A stretch of DNA of 64,000 bases from Butyrivibrio fibrisolvens 16/4. Lineage in GTDB: Bacteria; Bacillota; Clostridia; Lachnospirales; Lachnospiraceae. Shown piece by piece: positions 43,267 to 51,693 of the stretch. Location of the stretch: NCBI GenBank assembly GCA_000209815.1, contig FP929036.1, positions 2,777,115 to 2,841,114 on the forward strand, written 5' to 3'. A program made the translations under genes and the position numbers. Each line of letters starts with the position of its first letter. Position 1 is the stretch's first letter. Under the pieces are notes generated by a model. The model ran no database searches. It was not told where the DNA came from and saw only the letters and a program-made list of their open reading frames with translations.

Positions 43267-43956
43267 ATGGAATTACTAGAACGTTTTATAAGTAACCCGG
43301 TCTTTATTATTTTCATAGTATTGATGGCGTATTGCACTATCAAGGGAGCTATGAAAGGGATGTTGATGATTATCTACAGAATGATATCCTGGATATTCCT
43401 TATTTGCTTCATTAATTTTGCCTGCGGTTTCGTAACGGATTATATTAATAATGATACAGTTATCCCTTTTGTAATCCAGGAGAAAATATCAGACCATCTT
43501 CTGGAGAAATACCAGCTTTCTGAGCAAGAGGAAGAGGGTTCCGGAGATGATGCAGTGCTTGATATAGTTCCAGCTGCAATTAAAGATAAGGTAAACGATT
43601 CTATCCAAACATCCATAGATGCAACCATTACTTTGATTTCTAAGGAGCTAAGTGATACTGCTATACATGGAATATCCATGTTAATAGCACTGATTGTAGG
43701 TATATTAGCACTGTTCTTGATAAGTAAATTGATTAGGCTTATTGGGTTTGTTCCAGGAATAAGAGACGTAAATCGTCTGCTTGGAATCATTGCTGGATTT
43801 ATAGAGGGCTTATTAATTACCTGGCTATGTATGTATTTGGCAAACTGTTTTTCTACTATGGATCTAAGCATATATATAGTAGAAAAAATCAAGGTTGAAC
43901 CAATACTTTCCTATATATATGAAAACAATATAATTGAAAGAATTATCGGAATATAA
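43267..43956 (+). CDS. CvpA-family membrane protein
   Basis: 229 residues with about four hydrophobic segments: FIIFIVLMAYCTIKGAMKGM, ISWIFLICFINFACGFV, ISMLIALIVGILALFLI and LLGIIAGFIEGLLITWLCMY. The GAMKGM and GIIAGFIEG segments resemble the CvpA (colicin V production) family of Firmicutes. A charged external loop with SEQEEEGSGDD lies between. It is paired with the preceding beta-rich membrane protein. The role is unknown; CvpA-like proteins are tied to envelope or division in other bacteria. Confidence 0.7.
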   Translation: MELLERFISNPVFIIFIVLMAYCTIKGAMKGMLMIIYRMISWIFLICFINFACGFVTDYINNDTVIPFVIQEKISDHLLEKYQLSEQEEEGSGDDAVLDIVPAAIKDKVNDSIQTSIDATITLISKELSDTAIHGISMLIALIVGILALFLISKLIRLIGFVPGIRDVNRLLGIIAGFIEGLLITWLCMYLANCFSTMDLSIYIVEKIKVEPILSYIYENNIIERIIGI

Positions 43957-43983
43957 AGACAATAATTTTTTTGGAAAAAAGTG

Positions 43984-44012
43984 TTGACGAAAAGGTTTGC
44001 GGATGATATTAT
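43984..44012 (+). promoter_or_regulatory. Stable-RNA-type promoter P1 (plus)
   Basis: TTGACG at 43984-43989 and TATTAT at 44007-44012 are spaced 17 bases. The start region is followed by CCGCTGAGAGCGG, a hairpin with the CTGAG word shared by the other leaders. Two further hairpins follow before P2 (TTAGAAAAC/GTTTTCTAA and ATTTTGA/TCAAAAT). Confidence 0.75.
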
Positions 44013-44096
44013 ACTATTCGTTCCGCTGAGAGCGGTACAGCTTAGAAAACACTGAGTTTTCTAAATAGGATTTTGAAAAATAAATCAAAATAGTTG

Positions 44097-44125
44097 TTGA
44101 CAAAAAGCGTATATCGTGATAGTAT
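44097..44125 (+). promoter_or_regulatory. Stable-RNA-type promoter P2 (plus)
   Basis: TTGACA at 44097-44102 and TAGTAT at 44120-44125 are spaced 17 bases. Downstream lies a GTTGC...GGCAAC hairpin holding CTGAGGG, then the shared leader box. Tandem P1/P2 promoters are typical of rRNA operons. Confidence 0.8.
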
Positions 44126-44149
44126 AAACGAGTTGCTGCTGAGGGCAAC

Positions 44150-44208
44150 AACAAAATGAAGATTGATAACTGAACAGTGAAACAAACCTTGAATTAATAC
44201 AAGTTTTT
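44150..44208 (+). repeat. Stable-RNA leader box, copy 1 (left arm of inverted repeat)
   Basis: 59 bases, containing GATTGATAACTGAACAGTG, that are a perfect inverted match to copy 2 (44268-44326) and also match copy 3 (46997-47054). The element follows promoter P2. The ACTGAACA core resembles the processing/antitermination box found before 16S and 23S genes in Firmicutes. Confidence 0.9.
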
Positions 44209-44267
44209 TCATTCACAATCTTTTCGAAGAAAAGTTTGTGTTAAGTAACAAGCTTGCTTGTTACCAT
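44209..44267. other. Structured 59-base spacer between convergent leader copies
   Basis: It contains two hairpins: CACAA-T-CTTTTC / GAAAAG-T-TTGTG around a GAA loop near 44213-44239, and GTAACAAGC/GCTTGTTAC around TT near 44245-44264. No rRNA, tRNA or coding sequence is present, although promoters point in from both sides. Confidence 0.7.
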
Positions 44268-44326
44268 AAAAACTTGTATTAATTCAAGGTTTGTTTCACT
44301 GTTCAGTTATCAATCTTCATTTTGTT
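44268..44326 (-). repeat. Stable-RNA leader box, copy 2 (right arm of inverted repeat)
   Basis: Perfect reverse complement of copy 1. The match with copy 3 continues through the promoter to about 44391, so copies 2 and 3 are a duplicated promoter-leader unit. Confidence 0.9.
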
Positions 44327-44362
44327 TGCTCTGTGTGACTTGCTGTCCCTCAGTGCTCGATT

Positions 44363-44391
44363 ATAATATCACCCTAAATCATAGATGTCAA
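44363..44391 (-). promoter_or_regulatory. Stable-RNA-type promoter (minus) facing the plus-strand P1/P2
   Basis: On the minus strand TTGACA (44391-44386), 17 bases, then TATTAT (44368-44363), followed by CGAGCACTGAGGGACAGC and leader copy 2. It points at the inverted-repeat centre. Confidence 0.8.
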
Positions 44392-44549
44392 CGAAAATTC
44401 AGCATTTTTCCAAAGTAAATCAATAGACTGAAAATCCGCTTTTTGTGTGAATTGTGCTAATATTTTACACAACTTCTTATAGTGGCCAAAATACCAATTT
44501 TTTACATCATTTGCCACACACATACACAACCTTTATTAACAAGAAGAGA
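44392..44549. other. AT-rich spacer between HD gene and minus promoter
   Basis: No gene seen. It resembles the stretch beyond leader copy 3 (47120-47230) in words such as AAAGTAAATC, TGTGTGAATTGT and CACACAACC, so the duplication reached upstream of the promoter before diverging. Confidence 0.5.
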
Positions 44550-45314
44550 CTATAATACAGAATTGATTTCTTTCTTTATAAAATCTATCTGTTTTTGAGT
44601 TTCTGGATTTTCCACTTTCAAACCCAATAGTTTCTTTAAATATCCCTGCTCTTTTGTAAGCTGCTTACTACAAGGATATACCAGCTCAAAAGCTAATGAG
44701 AAATGACTCACATAATAATCAAGTTTTGTTTTCTTTAAATCTCTTAATATAGCAGTATGTTCTTTAAATTGCTCGAATACTGCATCTGATAATGTCTGCT
44801 TTTGGATTTCTTCAAAAGGTATTCCATATATACCAACTATAGGCTCCTCAACCTGTACTCTAAAAATATCCACCTTATCTGCATCTCTTATAATGTTAGA
44901 AAAAAGCTCCGTTTTAGAATCTAGCCCTTCTCTTAATCGATATTTATTATGCTGTCGTATTGCTGTCTCTATTACTTGATCATATTCTCTTGTATCAATA
45001 TATTTTTCTATTAATCTATCCTTAAATAATAAATCTGCCCCAAATTCACCATGATCTACTGATATTCCATCATTAAAGGTTCCAAACCTTTTTATCTGCT
45101 CAAATCGTCCTATATCGTGAAGCATACCTATTAACCAGGCTATTTCTATCTCTTCTTCGGATAAATTTAATTTAGTTGCTATATATTTACTATTTTCAGC
45201 CACCCTATGGGTATGATAAATCTTAAGGGATATTTTGGGATCCTCGGGATTATAATTGCTTGTATAGCTTTTAAATAATTCTTGTACTTTTGTTTTATTT
45301 ACCAATTTTGCCAT
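44550..45314 (-). CDS. HD-domain phosphohydrolase
   Basis: 254 residues. The HD signature is clear: an H in YHTHRVAENS, the HD pair in WLIGMLHDIGRFEQ near residue 68, the following VDHGEFGADL, and Asp in RDADKVDIFRV near residue 144. Such proteins hydrolyse phosphodiester or phosphomonoester bonds in nucleotides; the substrate here is not known. GAGGATA lies before the start at 45312-45314. It lies just past the terminator of the tRNA array and upstream of the minus rRNA-type promoter. Confidence 0.85.
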   Translation of the reverse strand: MAKLVNKTKVQELFKSYTSNYNPEDPKISLKIYHTHRVAENSKYIATKLNLSEEEIEIAWLIGMLHDIGRFEQIKRFGTFNDGISVDHGEFGADLLFKDRLIEKYIDTREYDQVIETAIRQHNKYRLREGLDSKTELFSNIIRDADKVDIFRVQVEEPIVGIYGIPFEEIQKQTLSDAVFEQFKEHTAILRDLKKTKLDYYVSHFSLAFELVYPCSKQLTKEQGYLKKLLGLKVENPETQKQIDFIKKEINSVL

Positions 45315-45405
45315 ATAAAAATATCCTCTACTTTCTTCAGATATATATTGAATAAAAGAATAGTCGAATTATAAATTTATATCAACACCAATAAAATAAC
45401 AAAAT

Positions 45406-45438
45406 TTATAAAAAAAGAGATGGTTGATTCCATCTCTT
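45406..45438 (-). terminator. Terminator of the tRNA array
   Basis: On the minus strand AAGAGATGG/CCATCTCTT with a six-base loop is followed by seven T. Confidence 0.88.
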
Positions 45439-45447
45439 AATAAAGCG

Positions 45448-45519
45448 TGCGTGAGAAGATTCGAACTCCCGACACCTTGGTCCGTAGCCAAGTGCTCTAT
45501 CCAGCTGAGCTACACACAC
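45448..45519 (-). tRNA. tRNA-Arg (ACG)
   Basis: Anticodon loop CTACGGA gives ACG, the substrate of TadA. Last gene of the array. Its acceptor stem GTGTGTG/CTCACGC has one T-T mismatch and one G-T pair, which is slightly odd. Confidence 0.9.
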
Positions 45520-45540
45520 ATATTTTTAATGTAAATTTGA

Positions 45541-45613
<73 letters not shown>

Positions 45614-45619
45614 TAGTAG

Positions 45620-45693
45620 TAGCGAGAGGGGGATTCGAACCCTCGACACCGCGGGTATGAACCGCGTGCTCTAGCCAACTGAGCTATCTCGCC
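45620..45693 (-). tRNA. tRNA-Met (CAT), elongator type
   Basis: Anticodon loop TTCATAC. A paired first position and no GGG/CCC anticodon stem argue against the initiator. Confidence 0.85.
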
Positions 45694-45701
45694 ATATTAA
45701 A

Positions 45702-45783
45702 TGGGTGGTGGTGGATTCGAACCACCGAAGCATTGTGCAGCAGATTTACAGTCTGTCCCCTTTGGCCACTCGGGAAACCACCC
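45702..45783 (-). tRNA. tRNA-Tyr (GTA)
   Basis: Long variable arm, anticodon loop CTGTAAA giving GTA, acceptor GGGTGGT. Confidence 0.95.
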
Positions 45784-45800
45784 ATACATATAAAAAAGAA

Positions 45801-45873
45801 TGCGCGACCAGGGGTTCGAACCCTGGACACCCTGATTAAGAGTCAGGTGCTCTGCCAGCTGAGCTAGTCGCGC
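45801..45873 (-). tRNA. tRNA-Lys (CTT)
   Basis: Acceptor GCGCGAC, anticodon loop CTCTTAA giving CTT. Confidence 0.92.
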
Positions 45874-45904
45874 ATATTATGATATCTAATAATTTCTTTA
45901 TAAG

Positions 45905-45979
45905 GGTGGGTAGAGGGGTTCGAACCCTCGACCTTCGGAACCACAATCCGACGCGCTAACCAGCTGTGCCACACCCACC
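45905..45979 (-). tRNA. tRNA-His (GTG)
   Basis: Anticodon loop TTGTGGT. The extra G at position -1 facing C73, a histidine identity element, is encoded. Confidence 0.95.
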
Positions 45980-46008
45980 ATATAAGATGAATTACTAAAT
46001 ATTCAAAG

Positions 46009-46079
46009 AGCGGGTGATGGGAATCGAACCCACGTATTCAGCTTGGAAGGCTGATGTTCTACCATTGAACCACACCCGC
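46009..46079 (-). tRNA. tRNA-Gly (TCC)
   Basis: Acceptor GCGGGTG, anticodon loop CTTCCAA giving TCC, discriminator T. Confidence 0.95.
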
Positions 46080-46101
46080 ACGTCTAATATAGAATTGTAA
46101 G

Positions 46102-46176
46102 TCGGGGTGACAGGATTCGAACCTGCGACCCCCTGGTCCCAAACCAGGTGCTCTAGCCAAACTGAGCCACACCCCG
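46102..46176 (-). tRNA. tRNA-Pro (TGG)
   Basis: Acceptor CGGGGTG, anticodon loop TTTGGGA giving TGG. Confidence 0.95.
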
Positions 46177-46194
46177 ATGTAATTTTAGAGCGAA

Positions 46195-46278
46195 TGCCGT
46201 AGACCGGAATCGAACCGGTATGATGTCGCCACCACGGGATTTTAAGTCCCGCGCGTCTGCCAGTTCCGCCACTACGGC
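46195..46278 (-). tRNA. tRNA-Leu (TAA)
   Basis: Long variable arm, anticodon loop CTTAAAA giving TAA, acceptor GCCGTAG. Confidence 0.95.
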
Positions 46279-46282
46279 ATAC

Positions 46283-46344
46283 GCATGCTTTTTTCTGAAT
46301 GAAATGAAAGAAAAAAGTATGCTAGTAAATCGCTTGCGATTTAC
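46283..46344 (-). other. Twin stem-loops inside the tRNA array
   Basis: A 14-bp stem (46283-46296 with 46309-46322, one G-T) and a 9-bp stem GTAAATCGC/GCGATTTAC (46325-46344) fill the gap between tRNA-Val and tRNA-Leu. On the minus strand the smaller hairpin is followed by TAGCATACTTTTTTC, so it may act as a weak terminator or a processing site that divides the array. Confidence 0.6.
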
Positions 46345-46350
46345 ATCTAA

Positions 46351-46423
46351 TGGGACCTACAGGGCTCGAACCTGTGACCCCCTGCTTGTAAGGCAGATGC
46401 TCTCCCAGCTGAGCTAAGATCCC
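46351..46423 (-). tRNA. tRNA-Val (TAC)
   Basis: Acceptor GGGATCT, anticodon loop CTTACAA giving TAC. Confidence 0.95.
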
Positions 46424-46444
46424 ATAATAATAAAGAACTGGAAA

Positions 46445-46518
46445 CGACCCCAGAGGGACTTGAACCCTCGACCTCCGCCGTGACAGGGCGGCGCTCTAAC
46501 CAACTGAGCCATGAGGCC
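46445..46518 (-). tRNA. tRNA-Asp (GTC)
   Basis: Acceptor GGCCTCA with two G-T pairs, anticodon loop CTGTCAC giving GTC, discriminator G. Confidence 0.94.
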
Positions 46519-46537
46519 ATATTAAAATATAATAAAG

Positions 46538-46611
46538 TGGACCCTCAGGGACTCGAACCCTGGACCGACCGGTTATGAGCCGGTTGCTCTAACCAACTGA
46601 GCTAAAGGTCC
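46538..46611 (-). tRNA. tRNA with CAT anticodon, probably tRNA-Ile2 (lysidine)
   Basis: Anticodon loop CTCATAA and acceptor GGACCTT resemble the Firmicute tRNA-Ile2 whose C34 is changed to lysidine by TilS. A methionine tRNA with loop TTCATAC lies elsewhere in the array. Assignment as Met cannot be excluded by eye. Confidence 0.7.
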
Positions 46612-46630
46612 ATAACCTATTTTTAATAAA

Positions 46631-46703
46631 AGCCGATGATCGGACTCGAACCGATAACCTGCTGATTACAAATCAGCTGCTCTGCCAATTGAGCCACATC
46701 GGC
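46631..46703 (-). tRNA. tRNA-Thr (TGT)
   Basis: Acceptor GCCGATG, anticodon loop TTTGTAA giving TGT, discriminator T. Confidence 0.95.
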
Positions 46704-46711
46704 TTATTTAG

Positions 46712-46783
46712 TGACTCCGACGGGAATCGAACCCGTGTTACCGCCGTGAAAGGGCGATGTCTTAACCGCTTGACCACGGAGCC
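46712..46783 (-). tRNA. tRNA-Glu (TTC)
   Basis: Acceptor GGCTCCG, anticodon loop CTTTCAC giving TTC. Confidence 0.95.
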
Positions 46784-46819
46784 AAACTAACAACTCCTTG
46801 GTTGTTATTAGGATAAAAG

Positions 46820-46892
46820 TGGAGACGGAGAGATTCGAACTCTTGACCCCCTGCTTGCAAGGCAGGTGCTCTCCCAACTGAGCTACGCCCCC
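46820..46892 (-). tRNA. tRNA-Ala (TGC)
   Basis: Acceptor GGGGGCG, anticodon loop CTTGCAA giving TGC. First gene of the array, about 105 bases after leader copy 3. As in all tRNAs here the CCA end is not encoded. Confidence 0.95.
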
Positions 46893-46996
46893 ATGGGTTG
46901 AATGTTTTATAAAAATAGCAAGCATGTCCTAGTATTGGGTGGTGCTTGCTACTGCTCAAATTAAGAAACTAAATGAATTTCAAGGATACATGTTTT

Positions 46997-47054
46997 AAAA
47001 CTTGTATTAATTCAAGGTTTGTTTCACTGTTCAGTTATCAATCTTCATTTTGTT
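46997..47054 (-). repeat. Stable-RNA leader box, copy 3
   Basis: 58 bases identical to copies 1 and 2, located between the minus promoter and tRNA-Ala. It shows the element belongs to stable-RNA transcripts generally. Confidence 0.9.
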
Positions 47055-47090
47055 TGCTCTGTGTGACTTGTTGTCCCTCAGTGCTCGATT

Positions 47091-47119
47091 ATAATATCAT
47101 CCTAAATCCGCAGTGTCAA
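47091..47119 (-). promoter_or_regulatory. Promoter of the tRNA array
   Basis: On the minus strand TTGACA (47119-47114), 17 bases, TATTAT (47096-47091), followed by CGAGCACTGAGGGACAAC and leader copy 3. Nearly identical to the promoter at 44.38 kb. Confidence 0.85.
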
Positions 47120-47253
47120 CAGATTTTCTGTGTTTTTTTAAAGTAAATCTATTTGCCAAAAACCTGTGATTTGTGTGATTTGTGTGAATTGTATCAATTA
47201 TTTTTACAATTCACGCCCACACAACCTATATGTAACTATACTCAAACGATTCA

Positions 47254-48638
47254 CTAACTAGATATAGCATCTACCGCTTCTTTTACATTAGAAATGCCTA
47301 CTACTTCTATACCAGATATGTTTTTCAATGCCGCCATATTTGAATATGGAACAATTGCCCTCTTAAATCCTAGCTTTTCAGCCTCTCTAACTCTTTGTTC
47401 TGCCATAGACACAGAGCGAACTTCTCCAGAAAGTCCTATTTCCCCGAAAACAATTGTACCTGCATCCATAGGTATATCCTTTTCACTAGAATATATAGCC
47501 ATAGCAATTGCCAAATCAATAGAAGGTTCATTGATTCTCATTCCACCTGCAATATTCACATATATATCAGATCGGCCTAAAAATATTCCACAAGCCTTAT
47601 TAGCTTTTAGATCTCGCATTCTTTCAAGAACTGCTACCAAAAGATTGACTCTGTTATAATCACAACCTGTAGCCATTCTTCTAGGAATTTCAAAGGCTGT
47701 TTTGCTAACAAGTGATTGTATCTCTACAAGAATAGGCCTAGTGCCCTCCATTGCGCAGGTAACAACCGAACCTTCGGCGTTTTCAGGCCTGCCATCAAGC
47801 ATAACAGCAGATGGATTTTTTACTTCTGCAAGGCCAGTATCTCTCATCTCAAACACACCAATTTCATTAGTAGACCCAAAACGGTTCTTCACCCCACGTA
47901 ATATTCTATACGAAGCATGCCTATCACCTTCAAAATACAAAACAGTATCAACCATATGCTCCAGTACACGCGGACCAGCAACCGTTCCTTCTTTTGTGAC
48001 ATGACCTACTATAAATACTGCAATTCCCTGTACCTTTGCAATTTCCATAAGAACACTTGTGGATTCACGTACCTGAGTGACTGAGCCAGGTGCAGAGCCG
48101 ACTGCCTCATTATACATAGTCTGAATTGAGTCTATTATTAAAACTGTTGGTTTTTCCCTTTCAACCACAGCCTTAATAGTATCCAAATTTGTCTCACAAA
48201 AAGATCTAGCTTATCATTAAATTGTCCTATTCTATCAGCTCTAATCTTAATTTGTTGAAGGGATTCCTCACCCGAAACATACATAACACTAACACCAGAA
48301 TCGCACAATAAGCGGCAAGTCTGAAGCAACAATGTAGATTTACCAATTCCTGGGTCGCCTCCGACCAATACCATAGAGCCTGGAACAATTCCGCCACCAA
48401 GAACTCTATCAAACTCTTTTATATTAGTAGATATACGATTTTCATTAGATGCTGTTACATCAATAAGCTTAGTTGGTGAAACATCAGCCACCTTTGCTCG
48501 AGTTTTGATTTTCGATTTATCAACTATCTCCTCAACGAGACTATTCCACGCACCACAAGCAGGACATTGGCCGGACCATTTCGATGTTTCATTACCACAT
48601 TCCTGACAGAAAAACACAGAAACATTCTTTTTTGCCAT
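47254..48638 (-). CDS. radA: DNA repair protein RadA, one frameshift
   Basis: About 461 residues after repair; a RecA-like ATPase that promotes branch migration in recombinational repair. Features in order: N-terminal zinc finger CQECGNE...CPACGAW, Walker A GGDPGIGKST near residue 94, the RadA-specific KNRFG motif (GVKNRFGSTNEIG), and a Lon-like C-terminal domain. The break is in the run at 48198-48202; one extra T on the coding strand gives DLFCETNLDTIKAVV. AAGGAG precedes the start at 48638. In many Firmicutes radA lies near clpC, as it does here. Confidence 0.94.
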
Positions 48639-48669
48639 ATTTTTCTCCTTAATTTTCCATCTATTTATT

Positions 48670-48707
48670 ATAGAAAAATCTTCCCATTATAGGTAAATGG
48701 GAAGATT
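48670..48707 (-). terminator. Terminator between the 49-kb gene and radA
   Basis: On the minus strand a perfect 12-bp stem AATCTTCCCATT/AATGGGAAGATT with a seven-base loop is followed by TTTCTATAA. Confidence 0.8.
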
Positions 48708-48729
48708 ATTAACTGACTATATTATTCTA

Positions 48730-49143
48730 TTAAATTCTTTTGACCTGTACTTCAACAGCAACCCCTGGATCAAGTTCTACTGATAAATTCAGCTTTCCTC
48801 CAAGGTTCGTTTTCATCTGACCAGCTTCTGCACCTCCAACGGTGATAGCGTACTCAGTTTCAGGCTCAAGCTCCAATGTGACCATAGCATCTTCTTCGCC
48901 TTCAACAGTAAATGAAACTGTATCTGCCGAACAATGGAACTTTTCAACAGCTGTACCTGGAACCGACTCGTATACAAACATACCATTTTTTTCCAGCTTG
49001 GTGATGTCGGCAAAAGTCTTTACCTTGTACAAATCTCCTTCGTGTTTGAAATCTTCTAGCTTTTTCTTGTCAGCCAAGGTGTAATCGCCAAAGCTGATAC
49101 TCCCATCTGCTTCACTGCGAATTAACTCGCTAATTACAGCCAT
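48730..49143 (-). CDS. Conserved small beta-rich protein of unknown function
   Basis: 137 residues, not recognised with confidence. There is no signal peptide or membrane segment. The N-terminal part is charged (RSEADGSISFGDYTLADKKKLEDF) and the C-terminal part looks like beta strands (TVSFTVEGEEDAMVTLELEPETEYAITV, shown only as landmark near residues 75-102, then KLNLSVELDPGVAVEVQVKR). It has its own promoter and terminator. GGAGGAG precedes the start. Similar Clostridial proteins carry misleading enzyme names; no catalytic motif is visible here. Confidence 0.6.
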   Translation of the reverse strand: MAVISELIRSEADGSISFGDYTLADKKKLEDFKHEGDLYKVKTFADITKLEKNGMFVYESVPGTAVEKFHCSADTVSFTVEGEEDAMVTLELEPETEYAITVGGAEAGQMKTNLGGKLNLSVELDPGVAVEVQVKRI

Positions 49144-49190
49144 CCTTACTCCTCCTATGCCACTGCTTAATTGCAGATTGTCTTATGCAA

Positions 49191-49219
49191 ATTATAACAA
49201 AGGATTTTAGATTACACAA
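49191..49219 (-). promoter_or_regulatory. Promoter of the 137-residue gene
   Basis: On the minus strand TTGTGT (49219-49214), 17 bases, TATAAT (49196-49191). The -35 is weak and the -10 perfect. Confidence 0.55.
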
Positions 49220-49237
49220 TAAATGGCTGTATAAAAA

Positions 49238-51679
49238 CTAGCATTTTTCAAAAACAACAATATCCTTTTTAACCTTAGCCTTTACATTATCACCTGAAGA
49301 AATGTTTCCTGAAAGAATCTCCTCAGCCATAACATCTTCAAGAGATGTTTGAATCTTACGACGAATAGGTCTTGCTCCATATTTTGGATCAAAGGCCTTC
49401 TCTACTATCCATGTCTTAACTGTTACTGGTATTGAAACAGTAATGTCCATCTGTTCCTTACAACGGGCTACAAACTGCTTAACCTGAAGACCTGCAATCT
49501 GCTTCATATCATCCTTTGTAAGAGCGCGGAATACTATAGTTTCGTCAATACGATTAAGGAACTCTGGTTTGAAGATACGCTTCACTTCTTCCATAACACC
49601 ATTTTTCATGAACTCGTAGTCTTTGCTGGCATCCTCTTTTGATGCAAATCCTAGCTTTTTAGGTTCTATGATAGCCTGGGCACCTGCGTTTGAAGTCATG
49701 ATGATGATGGTATTTTTAAAGTCTACCTTGCGCCCCTGTGAATCTGTAACATGTCCATCATCCAAAATCTGCAAAAGAACGTTAAACACATCTGGATGGG
49801 CTTTTTCAATTTCATCAAAAAGAATAACTGAATATGGATTACGACGAACCTTTTCAGAAAGCTGGCCGCCCTCATCATATCCAACATAGCCCGGAGGTGA
49901 ACCAATCATCTTTGAGACAGAATGTTTTTCCATGTACTCAGACATGTCCACTCGAATCATAGAACTTTCTGTTCCAAATACCGCCTCCGCTAAAGCTTTT
50001 GAAATCTCTGTTTTACCAACACCTGTAGGTCCAAGGAATAAGAAGGAACCAATTGGGCGTCCCTTTTCTTTTAATCCAACACGTCCACGACGGACAGCAC
50101 GAGCTACAGCCGAAACAGCCTCCTCCTGACCTATTACACGTTTATGTAAAACACTTTCAATTTTTCTAAGCTTGACAGATTCCTGTTCTGTAAGCTTTGC
50201 TACTGGAATCTTAGTCCAAAGAGCTACAACTGTAGCTACATCATTTTCTGTAAGTACTGCAGTCTTAGCTTTACGTCTTCTAGAAACCCTTTTATCTTCA
50301 GCTTCTTTCTTCTCCACAAGCTTATCTTTTTCTTTTTTTATAGAGCTAGCCAAAGCAATATCGCCATCAATAATAGCCTGCTCCATCTCATCAGCAAGAC
50401 GCTGAATCTCGCTTATTAGACTATCATCCCTAGGAGTGCGCTTAACAAAAGAAAGCTTTAATGAAGCTGCCGCCTCATCCATTAAATCTATAGCCTTATC
50501 TGGGAGAAATCTATCTGCAATATATCTTTCTGATAAAGTAACGCAAGCTACAACCGCCTCATCCGGAATCTCCACACCGTGATGCTCTTCGTAAAGGTAT
50601 CTAACCCCCTTAAGAATCTGAATAGTCTCCTCCTCAGAAGGTTCCTCAATCATAACGGGCTGGAAACGTCTCTCAAGAGCCGCATCCTTCTCTACGTATT
50701 TACGATATTCTGTGATAGTAGTGGCTCCAAGAATCTGAATTTCACCTCTAGCCATGGCCGGCTTCAAAATATTAGATGCATCAATCGCGCCTTCTGCTCC
50801 ACCAGCACCTATAAGCGTATGAATTTCATCAATAAATAAAAGGATATTTCCTTCCTCAACTACCTCGGCAATAACCTTTTTATTCTTTCTTCGAACTCAC
50901 CTCTGTATTTAGAACCGGCAACCATTCCTGATAAATCAAGAGATAAGACTCTGAGGTCACTGACAGAATCTGGAACATTTCCTTCAACTATACGCTGAGC
51001 TAAGCCTTCAACAATAGCTGTTTTGCCAACACCAGGCTCTCCAATAAGACAAGGATTATTCTTTCCTCGTCTAGATAATATTTGAATTACCCTTTGAATT
51101 TCGTTATCTCGACCAACGATTGGGTCTAGTTCTCCTTCTTCTGCCATAGCAGTAAGATCCCGTGAGAACTGGTCTAAATAAGAAACCTCATTTCGTTTTG
51201 CTCTGCCACTATTAATAGCCTGCATCTCTTCCTTGTAGACTGTGCCCTCTGCACCCATTCCTGCAACAAGCTCTGAAAAAAGCTTGTGCGGATTAACATC
51301 TAAGGAATTGAGCAATCTGGCACCAGAACAATCCTGCATGCGAATCATAGCTAAAAGAAGATGTTCTGTGCCTATGGTCTTGGAATTGCACTTTTGTGCT
51401 TCATCGCTGGCATGCTCTAAAAGCTGTTCCATCTTTGGAGTGTAGCCATCTCTTTCTCTGATAACAAGATCTCCCCCCCGGAGAAATCAACTCTTCTACT
51501 AGCTTAAGAAGGGCCTGCTTGTCTACACCATTCGAGTTCAAAACCTTGGCAGCAAGAGAATTCTCCTGTTCTATAATAGAAATAAGGAGGTGTTCTGTAC
51601 CAACATAACTATGCTGCAAAGACTTTGAAAGTCTAGATGCACCTGTGATAGCACGTTTTGCCTGTTTTGAATATTCCAT
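49238..51679 (-). CDS. clpC: ATP-dependent Clp protease ATPase ClpC, two frameshifts
   Basis: About 813 residues after repair; a Hsp100 unfoldase that feeds ClpP. Two N-terminal ClpN repeats ([19 protein letters not shown] and [21 protein letters not shown]), D1 Walker A GEPGVGKT, a UvrB/C-like middle region, and D2 Walker A GPTGVGKT with the ClpP-loop and C-terminal domain. Breaks: the C7 run 51473-51479, where removing one base gives [17 protein letters not shown], and the T5 run 50877-50881, where one base restores [16 protein letters not shown]. No ctsR or mcsAB genes precede it. A surface-protein gene lies 14 bases upstream and may share its promoter. Confidence 0.94.
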
Positions 51680-51693
51680 TACGTTCTCCTTTA

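Noticed and set aside
46220..46417. 65-residue plus-strand ORF in the tRNA array
   Set aside because: It runs antisense through tRNA-Leu and tRNA-Val and has no ribosome site or recognisable protein features.
46704..46959. Minus-strand ORFs over tRNA-Glu and tRNA-Ala
   Set aside because: These are translations of tRNA sequence. The GVAQLGEHLPCKQGV-like peptide is a common false ORF from tRNA genes.
49238..51679. Three separate Clp-like genes
   Set aside because: The pieces are consecutive parts of one ClpC, joined by run-length changes at two homopolymers.
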